Numbered from the stretch's first letter, positions 8,834 to 17,249 are shown. The stretch is DNA of 64,000 nucleotides from Microbacterium sp. LWH3-1.2 (GCF_040675855.1 NZ_JBEGIK010000001.1:1116001-1180000), one strand, 5' to 3'. Made by a program: numbers and translations. Notes: generated from the letters alone by a model not told the origin.

Positions 8834-9582
8834 CAGCCGCAGAGGTCGACGAACTCAGGGTCGAGTTCGCGGGCGAGGAGTTCTCGGTCGCGCCCGGCAC
8901 CGTCTTCACGGTGGGCCGCGAGGGCGACCTCGCGATCGACGACAACCTCTTCCTGCACCGCAACTTCCTCACGATCCAGAGCGTCGAGGGGCTCTGGCTG
9001 CTCTCGAACGTGGGCTCGCGCCTGTCGGCGACGGTCACGGACTCGGGCGGACGCGTGCAGGCGTGGCTGGCACCGGGTGCACGGCTGCCGCTCGTCTTCG
9101 CTGCGACGTCCGTCATCTTCAGCGCCGGCCCCACGACGTACGAGCTCACGATCCACGCGGCCGAGCCGACCTTCCGCGACACGCAGCCGCCCGCCGACGA
9201 CGACGGGCTGTCGACGATCGGAGAGGTGCCGCTGACCCACAGCCAGCGCGTCATGATCCTCGCGCTCGCCGAGCCCGTGCTGCGGCGCGAGGGCACGGGC
9301 ATGAGCGAGCTGCCGACATCGGCGCAGGCCGCCGAGCGCCTCGGCTGGACGCTCACCCGCTTCAACCGCAAGCTCGACAACGTCTGCGACAAGCTCGACC
9401 GGGTCGGTGTTCCGGGCATGCGGGGCGGGGTGCGCTCCTACGCGACCAACCGCCGCGTGCGGCTCGTCGAGCACGCGATCGCGGCACGCCTGGTGACGCG
9501 CGATGACCTTCCCCTCCTGGACGTCGAGCGCGGGAACGCGCTCAGCGGCGAGAACGACGCGTATGGAGAGGACGACGCGTGA
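8830..9582 (+). CDS. FHA protein with C-terminal helix-turn-helix-like region
   Basis: 250 aa. Residues about 10-100 form an FHA-like domain (VFTVGREGDLAIDD, then LFLHRNFLTI), although the usual S-x-x-H is weakened to HRNF. Residues about 140-230 are predicted helical and include a segment with the spacing of a helix-turn-helix (TSAQAAERLGWTLTRFNRKL). That suggests a DNA-binding output for kinase signalling, by analogy with FHA-containing regulators such as EmbR. The GTG start at 8830 overlaps the kinase stop. It is the last gene of the operon and converges on the recombinase-like gene 13 bases away. Confidence 0.8.
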   Translation: MTAAEVDELRVEFAGEEFSVAPGTVFTVGREGDLAIDDNLFLHRNFLTIQSVEGLWLLSNVGSRLSATVTDSGGRVQAWLAPGARLPLVFAATSVIFSAGPTTYELTIHAAEPTFRDTQPPADDDGLSTIGEVPLTHSQRVMILALAEPVLRREGTGMSELPTSAQAAERLGWTLTRFNRKLDNVCDKLDRVGVPGMRGGVRSYATNRRVRLVEHAIAARLVTRDDLPLLDVERGNALSGENDAYGEDDA

Positions 9583-9595
9583 AGCGGGCGCCGCG

Positions 9596-10087
9596 TCAGC
9601 GGCCGGCGTCGTACAGGTGACGGCCGCCGTGGCTGACGACCTTCACCACGACACCGCGGCGGTGCAGCTCCGTGACGGTGCGCGTCTCCTCGTCGATGTC
9701 ACGGCCGAGGGCGTGCACGTTCGCCACCACGAGCACGTCGCCGCGGACGAGCGTGCCGAGCAGGCGGACGAGGCGCTCCTCCCACGACTCGAGGGTCTCA
9801 GGGGCGGGGTGGCGGAAGCCTTCGATCGGCACACCGAAGCGCGTGAGGTCGCCCCGCTGCTCCACCACGGAGGGCATGTCGTCGCGGGCGATCACGAGAC
9901 CGACGAGGCGTGAGCCGGCGGGCCGGGCGAGCCACCAGTTGCGGTTCTGCTGCAGCTCGGTGAAGCACTTGGGGCACTCGGCCGCCGGGTGCGGCAGATG
10001 CAATGGCGCAGTGTCGGCCGCGACGGACCCCGGTGTCGCAGCCGCGTGCGTGTGCGCCGCATCGGGCGTCTGCGTCGTCTCGCTCAT
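9596..10087 (-). CDS. Degenerate stand-alone serine-recombinase N-terminal-like protein
   Basis: 163 aa. Residues about 60-155 resemble the catalytic domain of small serine recombinases (resolvases): a first strand SRLVGLVIARDDM, then RGDVLVVANVHALGRD and ELHRRGVVVKVV. In gamma-delta resolvase these are YARVS, KLDRLGRD and FDAQGVSIRF. The nucleophilic serine is replaced (YARVS to VIARDDM), the first arginine of the DRLGR motif is an alanine, and there is no DNA-binding tail, so recombination is unlikely. The N-terminus carries a CPKC pair that could bind metal. GAGGGGG just upstream of the ATG is a good ribosome site. Function unknown. Confidence 0.72.
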   Translation of the reverse strand: MSETTQTPDAAHTHAAATPGSVAADTAPLHLPHPAAECPKCFTELQQNRNWWLARPAGSRLVGLVIARDDMPSVVEQRGDLTRFGVPIEGFRHPAPETLESWEERLVRLLGTLVRGDVLVVANVHALGRDIDEETRTVTELHRRGVVVKVVSHGGRHLYDAGR

Positions 10088-10135
10088 GTGAGGCCCCCTC
10101 GCTCGTTCCCCATTCTCTCACCCGGTTTTCCGCTC

Positions 10136-10180
10136 GTTGGGCGAGCCTGCGAGTCGAAACGCTCGAGCGGGGCGCCCAAC
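10136..10180 (-). repeat. Inverted repeat with dispersed Microbacterium-type repeat, 3' of antiporter gene
   Basis: GTTGGGCG at 10136-10143 is perfectly inverted as CGCCCAAC at 10173-10180. The left part reads GTTGGGCGAGC...CGAGTCGAAACGC and resembles a second copy at 15268-15301. The element lies 8 bases past the antiporter stop and may end its transcription, but there is no T-run. Confidence 0.5.
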
Positions 10181-10187
10181 CCCGGGC

Positions 10188-11960
10188 TCAGTCCTCTTCG
10201 TCGTCCAGCCGCAGCTCGAGGCTCAACTGGTCGGCGTCGAGCTCGGCCAGGGCGTGCCGCAGGGCGGGCGTGCTGTACTCGCCTCCCGACGACAGCTCGT
10301 TCAGGCGCCCGCGCATCGCCTCGATCATCGCGAGCCGGAGCTCGAGCAGATCGCGGTTCGGGAGTCCCTCCGCGTCGTCGGGCGGGTCGACCATGCGGCT
10401 GCCGACGAGCGAGACGAGGTCCTCGGCGAACTCCGAGCCGTCTCGCCGGCGCAGCGCGGGATCCGACAGCGCGCCGATCGCCGCGTCGCGCAGCTCATCG
10501 TCCAGCGCCGACTGCTCGGCCTTGTCGAGGCTGTCGTCGCCCGCCCTCTCGATCCGCAGCGCTCTGACCACCCACGGCAGCGTGAAGCCCTGCAGCATGA
10601 GGCTGCCGACCGCGACGGCGAACGCGATGAACACCAGCAGCGCGCGGTCATCCGTGACGTCGCTCGAGATCGTCTGCGCCGCGGCGAGCGTCACCACGCC
10701 GCGCATGCCGGCCCACACGATGATGGCGCCATGCTTCCAGCCGAGCGGCGAAGCCTGGTAGTAGTCGAGGTCGCTGAGCGCCCGCGACACCCGCGTCCGC
10801 ATGGACGAGAGCCGCCGCTGCGCGCGCGGGTCGTCGAACGACACCTCGCCGCGCCGGCCGCGGTATCGCGGGGCGGGCACGGCCGAGCCGTCCGCGATCT
10901 GGTCGAGCCGCGAGTTCATCGCCTCGAGGCGGGTGCGCTGCCGCCCGCGGGCGCGCCGGCTCTGCAGCCAGACCAGCAGCGACACGTACGCCGCGCGCGC
11001 GGCGATGATGATCGCCAGCGCTCCGAGCGCGATCCCGAGACCGGTGCCGAGGCCGTTGTGCTGCTCGACGTTCTGCGTGACGATGTCACGCAGCTCGAGA
11101 CCCATGATGAGGAAGACGGCGCCCTCGAGCACGAGCTCGATCGTGTGCCAGTTGTGCTCGTCCGATCGGCGCTGCTCGGGGGTGAACCACCGTGCGGCAC
11201 CCTGGCCGGTCACGATCCCTGCGACCACCGCCGCCACGAGGCCGGACCCGCCGAGTTCCTCGGTGGGGATGTAGGCGATGAACGGCACGACGAAGCCGAT
11301 CGCCGTGTTCGCCGCCGAGTTCTTGATGAGTGCCCGCAGCCTCAGGTTGAGCCAGCCCACGATCGCGCCGACGACCACCGCCACCACGACACCCCACGCG
11401 AACGCGGGGATGAACCCGAAGCCGATGCGGGTGTCGCCACTGACGCTGGTCGCGATCCCGACCGACGCGATCATCGTGCGCAGCAGCACGAGCGCCGTCG
11501 CATCGTTCAACAGGCTCTCGCCTTCGAGCATCGTCACCACACGGCGCGACACGCCCAGGCGCTTGACGATCGAGGTGGCCACCGCATCCGTGGGACTGAG
11601 GATCGCCCCGAGCGCCACCGCCACGGCCGGATGGATGCCCGGGATCACGGCCATGAAGAAGAACCCGAGCAGCACCGAGCTGATGATGACGAGCAGGAAC
11701 GACAGGCCCGCGATCGGGCCGAAGTCCCGGCGGAACTCGATCGCGGGGAGTGAGACGGCCGCCGAGTAGAGCAGCGGCGGCAGCACGCCGACGAGGATGA
11801 ACTCGGGGTTGATCTCGGGGATCTCGACGAACGGCAGCAGGCTGACCGCGCCGCCGACGAGCACGAGGATCAGCGGCCCCGCGATCCCGAGTCTCGGGGC
11901 GACCGCCGTCGCGAGCGCGATGACCACGATCGCGATGATGACGACGATCAGGGCTTCCAC
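10188..11960 (-). CDS. CPA1-family Na+/H+ antiporter
   Basis: 590 aa. About 12 membrane helices occupy the first 400 residues, with the CPA1 ion-binding core ILSPTDAVATSIVKR and LEGESLLNDATALVL. A cytoplasmic C-terminal tail of about 190 charged residues follows, longer than in minimal NhaP proteins and typical of actinobacterial members. It exchanges Na+ (or K+) for H+ across the plasma membrane for pH and salt balance. The GTG start at 11960 lies 7 bases after a TAGGCT box, so the message is probably leaderless. Confidence 0.92.
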   Translation of the reverse strand: MEALIVVIIAIVVIALATAVAPRLGIAGPLILVLVGGAVSLLPFVEIPEINPEFILVGVLPPLLYSAAVSLPAIEFRRDFGPIAGLSFLLVIISSVLLGFFFMAVIPGIHPAVAVALGAILSPTDAVATSIVKRLGVSRRVVTMLEGESLLNDATALVLLRTMIASVGIATSVSGDTRIGFGFIPAFAWGVVVAVVVGAIVGWLNLRLRALIKNSAANTAIGFVVPFIAYIPTEELGGSGLVAAVVAGIVTGQGAARWFTPEQRRSDEHNWHTIELVLEGAVFLIMGLELRDIVTQNVEQHNGLGTGLGIALGALAIIIAARAAYVSLLVWLQSRRARGRQRTRLEAMNSRLDQIADGSAVPAPRYRGRRGEVSFDDPRAQRRLSSMRTRVSRALSDLDYYQASPLGWKHGAIIVWAGMRGVVTLAAAQTISSDVTDDRALLVFIAFAVAVGSLMLQGFTLPWVVRALRIERAGDDSLDKAEQSALDDELRDAAIGALSDPALRRRDGSEFAEDLVSLVGSRMVDPPDDAEGLPNRDLLELRLAMIEAMRGRLNELSSGGEYSTPALRHALAELDADQLSLELRLDDEED

Positions 11961-11973
11961 GACTCAGAGCCTA
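11961..11973 (-). promoter_or_regulatory. Leaderless -10 box of antiporter gene
   Basis: On the - strand TAGGCT (11973-11968) is followed by 7 bases and the GTG start, the spacing of a leaderless actinobacterial transcript. Confidence 0.55.
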
Positions 11974-11978
11974 TTGCC

Positions 11979-11993
11979 GGGCCGCTTCGGCCC
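11979..11993 (-). terminator. Short hairpin 3' of mdh
   Basis: GGGCCG-CTT-CGGCCC forms a 6-bp stem with a 3-base loop, 25 bases past the mdh stop. There is no T-run. It could be a weak terminator before the antiporter gene, though it also sits just upstream of that gene's -10 box. Confidence 0.4.
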
Positions 11994-12017
11994 TTCGCCG
12001 GGCGATCGGTCGATGGG

Positions 12018-13043
12018 TCAGAGCACGCCGAGCGCACGCACCGCGTCGCGCTCCGCGGCGAGTTCGTCGACGGATGCGGCGACCCGCGCACGTGCGCGAT
12101 CGTCGAGGTCGAGTCCCTCGACGACCTCGTACCCGTCACGGCCGCCCTTCGAGCGGACGGGGAACGAGCACACCAGTCCCTCGGGGACGCCGTACTCGCC
12201 GCGCGACACGACCGCCGCCGACGTCCAGGTGCGGCGGGGCGTGCCGAGCTGCTCGTCGCGCACATGGTCGATCGCCGCGTTCGCCGCCGAGGCGACCGAC
12301 GACGAGCCGCGCACCTCGATGATCTCGGCCCCGCGCTTCGCCACGCGCGGGATGAAGACGTCGTCGAGCCATGCTCTCGCTGCGGCCTCGCCGCCGAGGC
12401 GCTCGGCCAGGGCGTCGAGCACGTATGTCGCATCCGGCAGGGTCGCATGCGAGACATCGGGGAACTGGGTCGCGGAGTGGTTGCCCCAGATCACGACGTC
12501 GGCGATGTCGCCCGCTGCGATCCCGAGCGCCCCCGCGAGCTGGCCGAGGGCGCGGTTGTGGTCGAGGCGCGTGAGGGCGGTGAAGCGCCCTGACGGGATG
12601 TCGGGCGAAGCGGATGCCGCAGCGATGAGCGCGTTCGTGTTCGCGGGGTTTCCCACCACGACGACGCGCACGTCGTCGTCGGCGACCGCGCCGATCGCCT
12701 TGCCCTGCGGCCCGAAGATCCCCGCGTTCGCAGCGAGCAGGTCGCCGCGCTCCATGCCCGCCGCTCGCGGCCGCGCGCCGACCAGCATCGCGATGCGGGT
12801 GCCGTTGAATGCGGTGAGAGGGTCGTCGGTGAGGTCCACGTCGGCGAGCAGCGGGAACGCGCAGTCCTGCAGCTCGAGCGCCGCACCCTCGGCCGCGCGC
12901 ATGCCCTGCGGGATCTCGAGCAGCCGCAGCCTGACCGGACGATCCGGGCCCAGCATGTCTCCCGCGGCGATGCGGAACATCAGGGCGTAGCCGATCTGGC
13001 CTCCGCCGCCGGTGATGGTCACGGTCGTGGGTTCGATCGCCAT
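12018..13043 (-). CDS. mdh: Malate dehydrogenase
   Basis: 341 aa, cytoplasmic TCA-cycle enzyme interconverting malate and oxaloacetate with NAD(H). The Rossmann glycine motif is [16 protein letters not shown], with a glycine where GAAGQIGY is usual. Other signatures are [43 protein letters not shown] (substrate arginine region) and [15 protein letters not shown] with the catalytic histidine. The length is slightly above the family norm of about 329. The ATG start is 7 bases after TAGGCT, and the gene is divergent from the metallopeptidase gene. Confidence 0.95.
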   Translation of the reverse strand: MAIEPTTVTITGGGGQIGYALMFRIAAGDMLGPDRPVRLRLLEIPQGMRAAEGAALELQDCAFPLLADVDLTDDPLTAFNGTRIAMLVGARPRAAGMERGDLLAANAGIFGPQGKAIGAVADDDVRVVVVGNPANTNALIAAASASPDIPSGRFTALTRLDHNRALGQLAGALGIAAGDIADVVIWGNHSATQFPDVSHATLPDATYVLDALAERLGGEAAARAWLDDVFIPRVAKRGAEIIEVRGSSSVASAANAAIDHVRDEQLGTPRRTWTSAAVVSRGEYGVPEGLVCSFPVRSKGGRDGYEVVEGLDLDDRARARVAASVDELAAERDAVRALGVL

Positions 13044-13056
13044 GTTCCCGAGCCTA
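13044..13056 (-). promoter_or_regulatory. Leaderless -10 box of mdh
   Basis: TAGGCT (13056-13051 on the - strand) plus 7 bases leads directly to the mdh ATG. This is the same arrangement as at the antiporter and kynA genes. Confidence 0.55.
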
Positions 13057-13074
13057 GACCGGCGGCATTGTACT

Positions 13075-13096
13075 CATTCCCGGTGATTCGGGAATG
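13075..13096. promoter_or_regulatory. Palindrome between divergent mdh and metallopeptidase genes
   Basis: CATTCCCG-GTGATT-CGGGAATG is a perfect 8-bp inverted repeat with a 6-base spacer. It is centred about 40 bases upstream of the start-proximal -10 boxes of both divergent genes, a good position for an operator controlling one or both. Confidence 0.45.
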
Positions 13097-13124
13097 GTTC
13101 CTGCTGCGCAGAGGGCTGTCGGGG

Positions 13125-13130
13125 TACCGT
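13125..13130 (+). promoter_or_regulatory. -10 box TACCGT of metallopeptidase gene
   Basis: TACCGT is followed by 7 bases and the ATG at 13138. This fits leaderless transcription and argues against the in-frame GTG at 13129, which overlaps the box. Confidence 0.5.
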
Positions 13131-13137
13131 GACTGGC

Positions 13138-14007
13138 ATGACGTTCAATGAGAACGCCAACGTCGGGGGGAACACGGCGCGGCGTCGAGGTGGAGGCGTG
13201 GCGGTGGCGGGTGGCGGCATCGCCGGCCTCGGTGCGATCGCGGTGATCCTGTTCCAGCTGTTCACCGGACAAGACCTGTCGAGCGTCATCCCCTCGCAGC
13301 CGCAGGTCGGGTCCGGGGAGGAGTCCGAGATCCAGCAGTGCGAGACGGGCGCCGACGCGAACGCCGACGACGATTGCCGTCTCGCCGCCGGGAGCGTCGT
13401 GCTCGACCAGTACTGGCAGACGCAGGTGCAGGGTTACCGGCAGCCTCAGCTGATCATCGTCGATCAGCAGACGGGCACTGCCTGCGGCACGGCTTCCCAC
13501 CAGACCGGCCCGTTCTACTGCCCTCCCGAAGAGACCGTGTACATCGATCCCACGTTCTTCGGCCTCCTGCGCCAGCAGTTCGACGCGTCCGCCGGCGACC
13601 TCGCCCAGCTCTACGTCCTCGCCCACGAGTACGGCCATCACGTCCAGTACATCGCCGGGATCATGGATCAGCACCCCAATAACGGCACCGGTCCCGACAG
13701 CAACGGCGTGAGGGCCGAGCTGCAGGCGGACTGCTTCGCCGGCGCGTGGGTCGGCGACATGACCGGGCAGCGCGACGAGAACGGCGTACCGTATCTGAAG
13801 GAGCCCACCCAGCAGCAGGTCGCCGACGCGATCAACGCGGCCGGCGCGGTGGGCGACGACCACATCCAGCAGGAGTCGGGGGGCTTTGTGAACCCCGAAT
13901 CCTGGACCCACGGTTCGAGCGAGCAGCGCCAGCGCTGGTTCGAGACCGGCTACCGGAACGGGCCATCCGCGTGCGACACCTTCGCGGTCTCGGGGGGAAG
14001 CCTATGA
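13138..14007 (+). CDS. YpfJ-family neutral zinc metallopeptidase
   Basis: 289 aa. A short basic N-terminus and one membrane helix (about residues 20-45) are followed by an extracytoplasmic catalytic domain. The zinc site is LAHEYGHHVQ (HExxH) near residue 165, with a conserved ELQADCFAGAWV downstream that supplies the third ligand region. It belongs to the putative neutral zinc metallopeptidase family (YpfJ); substrates are unknown. I chose ATG 13138 over GTG 13129 because a -10 box covers the GTG. Its stop overlaps the next start (ATGA). Confidence 0.9.
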   Translation: MTFNENANVGGNTARRRGGGVAVAGGGIAGLGAIAVILFQLFTGQDLSSVIPSQPQVGSGEESEIQQCETGADANADDDCRLAAGSVVLDQYWQTQVQGYRQPQLIIVDQQTGTACGTASHQTGPFYCPPEETVYIDPTFFGLLRQQFDASAGDLAQLYVLAHEYGHHVQYIAGIMDQHPNNGTGPDSNGVRAELQADCFAGAWVGDMTGQRDENGVPYLKEPTQQQVADAINAAGAVGDDHIQQESGGFVNPESWTHGSSEQRQRWFETGYRNGPSACDTFAVSGGSL

Positions 14008-15239
14008 ACGAACACCTCGACGACATCCTCTATCCGCCCATCGAGCCCTACGACACCGGCACGCTCATCGCCGGCGAGGGCAACCGCATCGCGTACGAGC
14101 AGAGCGGAAACCCCGAGGGAAAGCCGGTGGTGTTCCTCCACGGCGGACCGGGCGCCGCAACGTCGCCCTGGCACCGCCGCTTCTTCGACCCCGAGCGGTA
14201 CCGCATCATCCTGCTCGACCAGCGCGGCTGCGGACGCTCCACCCCGCACGCGAGCGAGCCCGATGCCGACCTGCGCCACAACACCACATGGCACCTCGTC
14301 GCCGACATCGAACTCCTGCGCAAGAACCTCGGCATCGAGAGATGGCAGGTCTTCGGCGGCTCGTGGGGGAGTGCGCTCGCCCTCGCCTACGCCGAGTCCC
14401 ACCCGCAGGCCGTCACCGAGATCGTGCTCCGCGGCATCTTCACGCTGCGCCGCCACGAGCTGGAGTGGTTCTACGAGGGGGGCGCAGCATCCATCGTCCC
14501 GGATCTGTGGGAGGACTTCATCGCCCCCATCCCGATCCTCGAGCGCTCGCAGCTCATGGAGGCGTACCACCGCCGGCTCTCCGACCCCGATCCGGACGTG
14601 CACGTGCCGGCCGCCGTCGCCTGGTCGCGCTGGGAAGCCGCGAACCTCACGCTGCTGCCCGATCCCGCGCTCATCGAGGCGATGACCGAGCCGCGCGCGG
14701 CCGTCGCGTTCGCCCGCATCGAGAACCACTACTTCCTGCACGGCGGCTGGTTCGAGCCCGAGCAGCTGATCGCGAACGTGGGTCGGATCCGCGACATCCC
14801 GGCCGTCATCGTGCAAGGCCGCTACGACGTCTGCACCCCCGCCATGACCGCGTGGGACCTGCATCGCGCCTGGCCGGAGGCGGACTTCGTCATGATCACG
14901 GATGCTGCGCACGCGGCGTCCGAGCCGGGCATCGCGTCCGCGCTGCGCGCTGCGACCGACCGCTTCGCGGAGGCCCCCGTCCAGGACTCCGCCGACGCCG
15001 AGGCGACCGGCGAGCCAGAAGCGACCGAGGAACCCGGGGCCGGCGAGGAGCACGAGGAATCCGACGCGGAGGCCGAACCGGAGCCCGAGGAGGAGTCCGG
15101 CGCGGAGGCGTCCGACAAGACCGGAGCCGACTCCGAGGGTGCGACCGACCCCGAGGACCTGTCGTCCACCGAGCCCGAACTCCGCGGAGAGCGCGTCCGC
15201 AAGCGGTCGAAGAAGAGTAAGGACACCGCCGGTCTCTGA
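14004..15239 (+). CDS. pip: Proline iminopeptidase with acidic C-terminal extension
   Basis: 411 aa. The alpha/beta-hydrolase core (about residues 1-315) matches prolyl aminopeptidases: HGGPGAATSPWHRRFFDPERY, LLDQRGCGRSTPHA, and the nucleophile elbow VFGGSWGSALALAYA with the catalytic serine. It releases N-terminal proline from peptides. The family normally ends near 315 residues; here about 95 extra residues rich in Glu, Asp and Ala follow, ending in a basic RKRSKKSK patch. The extension is in frame, low in complexity and probably disordered. The gene is translationally coupled to the metallopeptidase, so both may act in peptide turnover. Confidence 0.92.
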   Translation: MNEHLDDILYPPIEPYDTGTLIAGEGNRIAYEQSGNPEGKPVVFLHGGPGAATSPWHRRFFDPERYRIILLDQRGCGRSTPHASEPDADLRHNTTWHLVADIELLRKNLGIERWQVFGGSWGSALALAYAESHPQAVTEIVLRGIFTLRRHELEWFYEGGAASIVPDLWEDFIAPIPILERSQLMEAYHRRLSDPDPDVHVPAAVAWSRWEAANLTLLPDPALIEAMTEPRAAVAFARIENHYFLHGGWFEPEQLIANVGRIRDIPAVIVQGRYDVCTPAMTAWDLHRAWPEADFVMITDAAHAASEPGIASALRAATDRFAEAPVQDSADAEATGEPEATEEPGAGEEHEESDAEAEPEPEEESGAEASDKTGADSEGATDPEDLSSTEPELRGERVRKRSKKSKDTAGL

Positions 15240-15241
15240 CC

Positions 15242-15301
15242 CAGGGCGCGGAACCCTGTTCGCGGTCGTCGAGCGAGCGAGGAACGAGCGTGTGGAAACG
15301 C
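15242..15301 (+). repeat. Small hairpin and second copy of dispersed repeat
   Basis: CAGGG-7 nt-CCCTG directly follows the pip stop. Then GTCGAGCGAGCGAGGAACGAGCG...GAAACGC (15268-15301) resembles the repeat at 10136-10162. The rest of the gap up to 15531 holds a possible TAGGGT -10 box near 15358 and the helicase leader. Confidence 0.4.
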
Positions 15302-15501
15302 CCAAGCGCGGGCGCACAGCCGAGCACACCGCGGCGGAACGCACAGCCGTCCACTGGTAGGGTGGGAACCCTTGCAGCGCTTCGTGCGCTTCTCGCGTCG
15401 TAGAACGCTTCCCTCGCCGGCATCCGGACCCCGATCCGAAGAACCGCGCTGACATCTTTCGTACGGCGACCCGCGGGCGAGATACGCCCCGGCCACCGAC
15501 A

Positions 15502-15517
15502 GGGCACTTGCGTGCCC
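15502..15517 (+). promoter_or_regulatory. Hairpin in helicase 5' leader
   Basis: GGGCAC-TTGC-GTGCCC is a perfect 6-bp stem with a 4-base loop, ending next to the GGAG ribosome site of the helicase gene (ATG at 15532). If transcription starts near 15365 the leader is about 165 bases long. Long structured leaders are common on cold-induced helicase messages, so control at translation is plausible. Confidence 0.4.
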
Positions 15518-15531
15518 GGAGAACACCCCTC

Positions 15532-17103
15532 ATGACCGAAACCTCGTTCGGCGCGCTCGGCGTGCCGCAGCCCCTTGTCGACGCGCTCGCCGCGGGCGGC
15601 AAGACCACCGCGTTCCCGATCCAGGTCGACACGCTCCCCGACACGCTCGCCGGCCGCGACGTGCTGGGCCGTGGCAAGACCGGCTCGGGCAAGACCCTCG
15701 CCTTCTCGATCCCGATGGCCGCGCGCCTCGGCGGCAAGCTCGCCGGCGGAAACCGCCGCAAGGGCCGTCCGCTCGGCCTCGTGCTCGCGCCGACGCGCGA
15801 GCTCGCAACCCAGATCGATGCGACCCTCGCCCCCCTCGCGAAGGCCTACGGCCTCACCACCACGACGATCTTCGGTGGCGTGAACCAGAATCGTCAGGTG
15901 AACGCGCTCAACGCCGGCGTCGACATCGTCGTGGCGTGCCCGGGCCGCCTCGAGGACCTCATGAAGCAGGGCTTCGTGCACCTCGACGCGGTGGAGATCA
16001 CCGTCATCGACGAGGCCGACCACATGGCCGACCTCGGCTTCCTGCCGGGTGTCACGCGCATCCTGAACGCGACGCCGTCCGGCGGCCAGCGCCTGCTGTT
16101 CAGCGCGACCCTCGACAACGGGGTCGACAAGCTCGTGGGCCGCTTCCTGCAGAACGAGGTGCTGCACTCCGTCGACGAGGCGCACTCACCCGTCGCCGCG
16201 ATGACGCACCACGTCTTCACCCTCGCCGACGCCGACGCCAAGAAGGATGTCGTCAAGGCTCTCGCGTCGGGAGCAGGTCGCCGCATCCTGTTCATGCGCA
16301 CCAAGCACCAGGCCAAGAAGCTCGCGAAGCAGCTGACCGGCCAGGGCATCCCTGCCGTCGATCTGCACGGCAACCTGTCGCAGGCCGCCCGCGACCGCAA
16401 CCTCGCGGCGTTCTCGTCGGGTTCCGTCAAGGTGCTCGTGGCGACGGATGTCGCGGCCCGCGGCGTGCACGTCGACGACGTCGAGCTCGTCATCCACGTC
16501 GACCCGCCGATGGAGCACAAGGCGTACCTGCACCGCTCGGGCCGCACCGCTCGCGCGGGCGCGGAGGGTGCCGTGGTGACGCTCGTGCTGCCCGAGCAGA
16601 AGCGCGACGTGTCGCAGCTGCTGCGCAAGGCCGCCATCTCGGTCGAGCCGGTCGCCGTCACCGCGACCTCGCCCGAGGTCGTCGCGCTCGTCGGCCAGGT
16701 CGCCCCGTACGTGAAGCCCGTCCCGGTCGCCGAGACCCCGCGCGGCACCAGCCAGGGTGCGAACGCGCAGCGCAAGCGCGCCGCGCGCGAGGCGCGCGAG
16801 ACGGATGCCGCCACCGCCGGCCGCTCCGGGGGCGGCCGTCGCCGTCGCGGTTCCGGCCAGGGTGATTCGGCCCAGGGCACCGGCCGTCAGCAGGCCGCGG
16901 GCGGTCAGCGCCGCGACGCCGCCGCCGCGCACGACAAGGCCTCGCACCAGCGCCACGACCAGAGTGCCGGCCACTCGCGTTCGGCCCAGGCCGCCGGCAA
17001 CCCCCGCACCCCGGGCCGGCGCGCCTCGTCCGGCGGCAGCGGCAAGCTCATGGTGGGCTCGGTCGTCCGCCCCAACGGCACCAACCGCCGCGGCGGCCGC
17101 TGA
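15532..17103 (+). CDS. DEAD-box RNA helicase
   Basis: 523 aa. The Q-motif/N-terminus (FGALGVPQPLVDAL...TAFPIQ) is followed by Walker A (GKTGSGKT), PTRELA, DEAD in VIDEADHMADLGF, SAT in LLFSATLDN, and the helicase-C motifs ATDVAARGVHVDDV and HRSGRTARAG. The last 120 residues are basic and rich in Gly, Arg and Gln, a typical RNA-binding tail. Likely roles are ribosome assembly or RNA decay, especially in the cold. The start is the ATG behind GGAG; a long untranslated leader precedes it. Confidence 0.95.
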   Translation: MTETSFGALGVPQPLVDALAAGGKTTAFPIQVDTLPDTLAGRDVLGRGKTGSGKTLAFSIPMAARLGGKLAGGNRRKGRPLGLVLAPTRELATQIDATLAPLAKAYGLTTTTIFGGVNQNRQVNALNAGVDIVVACPGRLEDLMKQGFVHLDAVEITVIDEADHMADLGFLPGVTRILNATPSGGQRLLFSATLDNGVDKLVGRFLQNEVLHSVDEAHSPVAAMTHHVFTLADADAKKDVVKALASGAGRRILFMRTKHQAKKLAKQLTGQGIPAVDLHGNLSQAARDRNLAAFSSGSVKVLVATDVAARGVHVDDVELVIHVDPPMEHKAYLHRSGRTARAGAEGAVVTLVLPEQKRDVSQLLRKAAISVEPVAVTATSPEVVALVGQVAPYVKPVPVAETPRGTSQGANAQRKRAAREARETDAATAGRSGGGRRRRGSGQGDSAQGTGRQQAAGGQRRDAAAAHDKASHQRHDQSAGHSRSAQAAGNPRTPGRRASSGGSGKLMVGSVVRPNGTNRRGGR

Positions 17104-17122
17104 CCCCCGCATCCCTCCGCAT

Positions 17123-17249
17123 CGTTCGCCTGTCACGATCTGCTGCCCACCGCAGCACTTCGTGCCAGGCGAACGTTCGTCTGTGGCGGTGCCCCTCAGC
17201 TCGCCTGTCACGATGTGCCGGATGAGGCAGCACTCTGTGACAGGTGAGC
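17123..17249. repeat. Two tandem nested-stem hairpins between convergent genes
   Basis: Copy 1 (17123-17175): CGTTCGCCTGTCACGA pairs with TCGTGCCAGGCGAACG (15 of 16 positions) and encloses a second stem TGCTGC/GCAGCA around CCACC. Copy 2 (17199-17249): GCTCGCCTGTCAC pairs with GTGACAGGTGAGC (12 of 13), with an inner GTGCC/GGCAGCAC region. Both copies contain CGCCTGTCACGAT, so they are two diverged copies of one element. They lie between the 3' ends of the helicase and GMC genes and may act as a two-way terminator or a REP-like element. Confidence 0.7.

Noticed and set aside
9596..10087. Active resolvase or integrase marking a mobile element
   Set aside because: Catalytic residues and DNA-binding domain are missing, and no inverted repeats or att-like duplications flank it.
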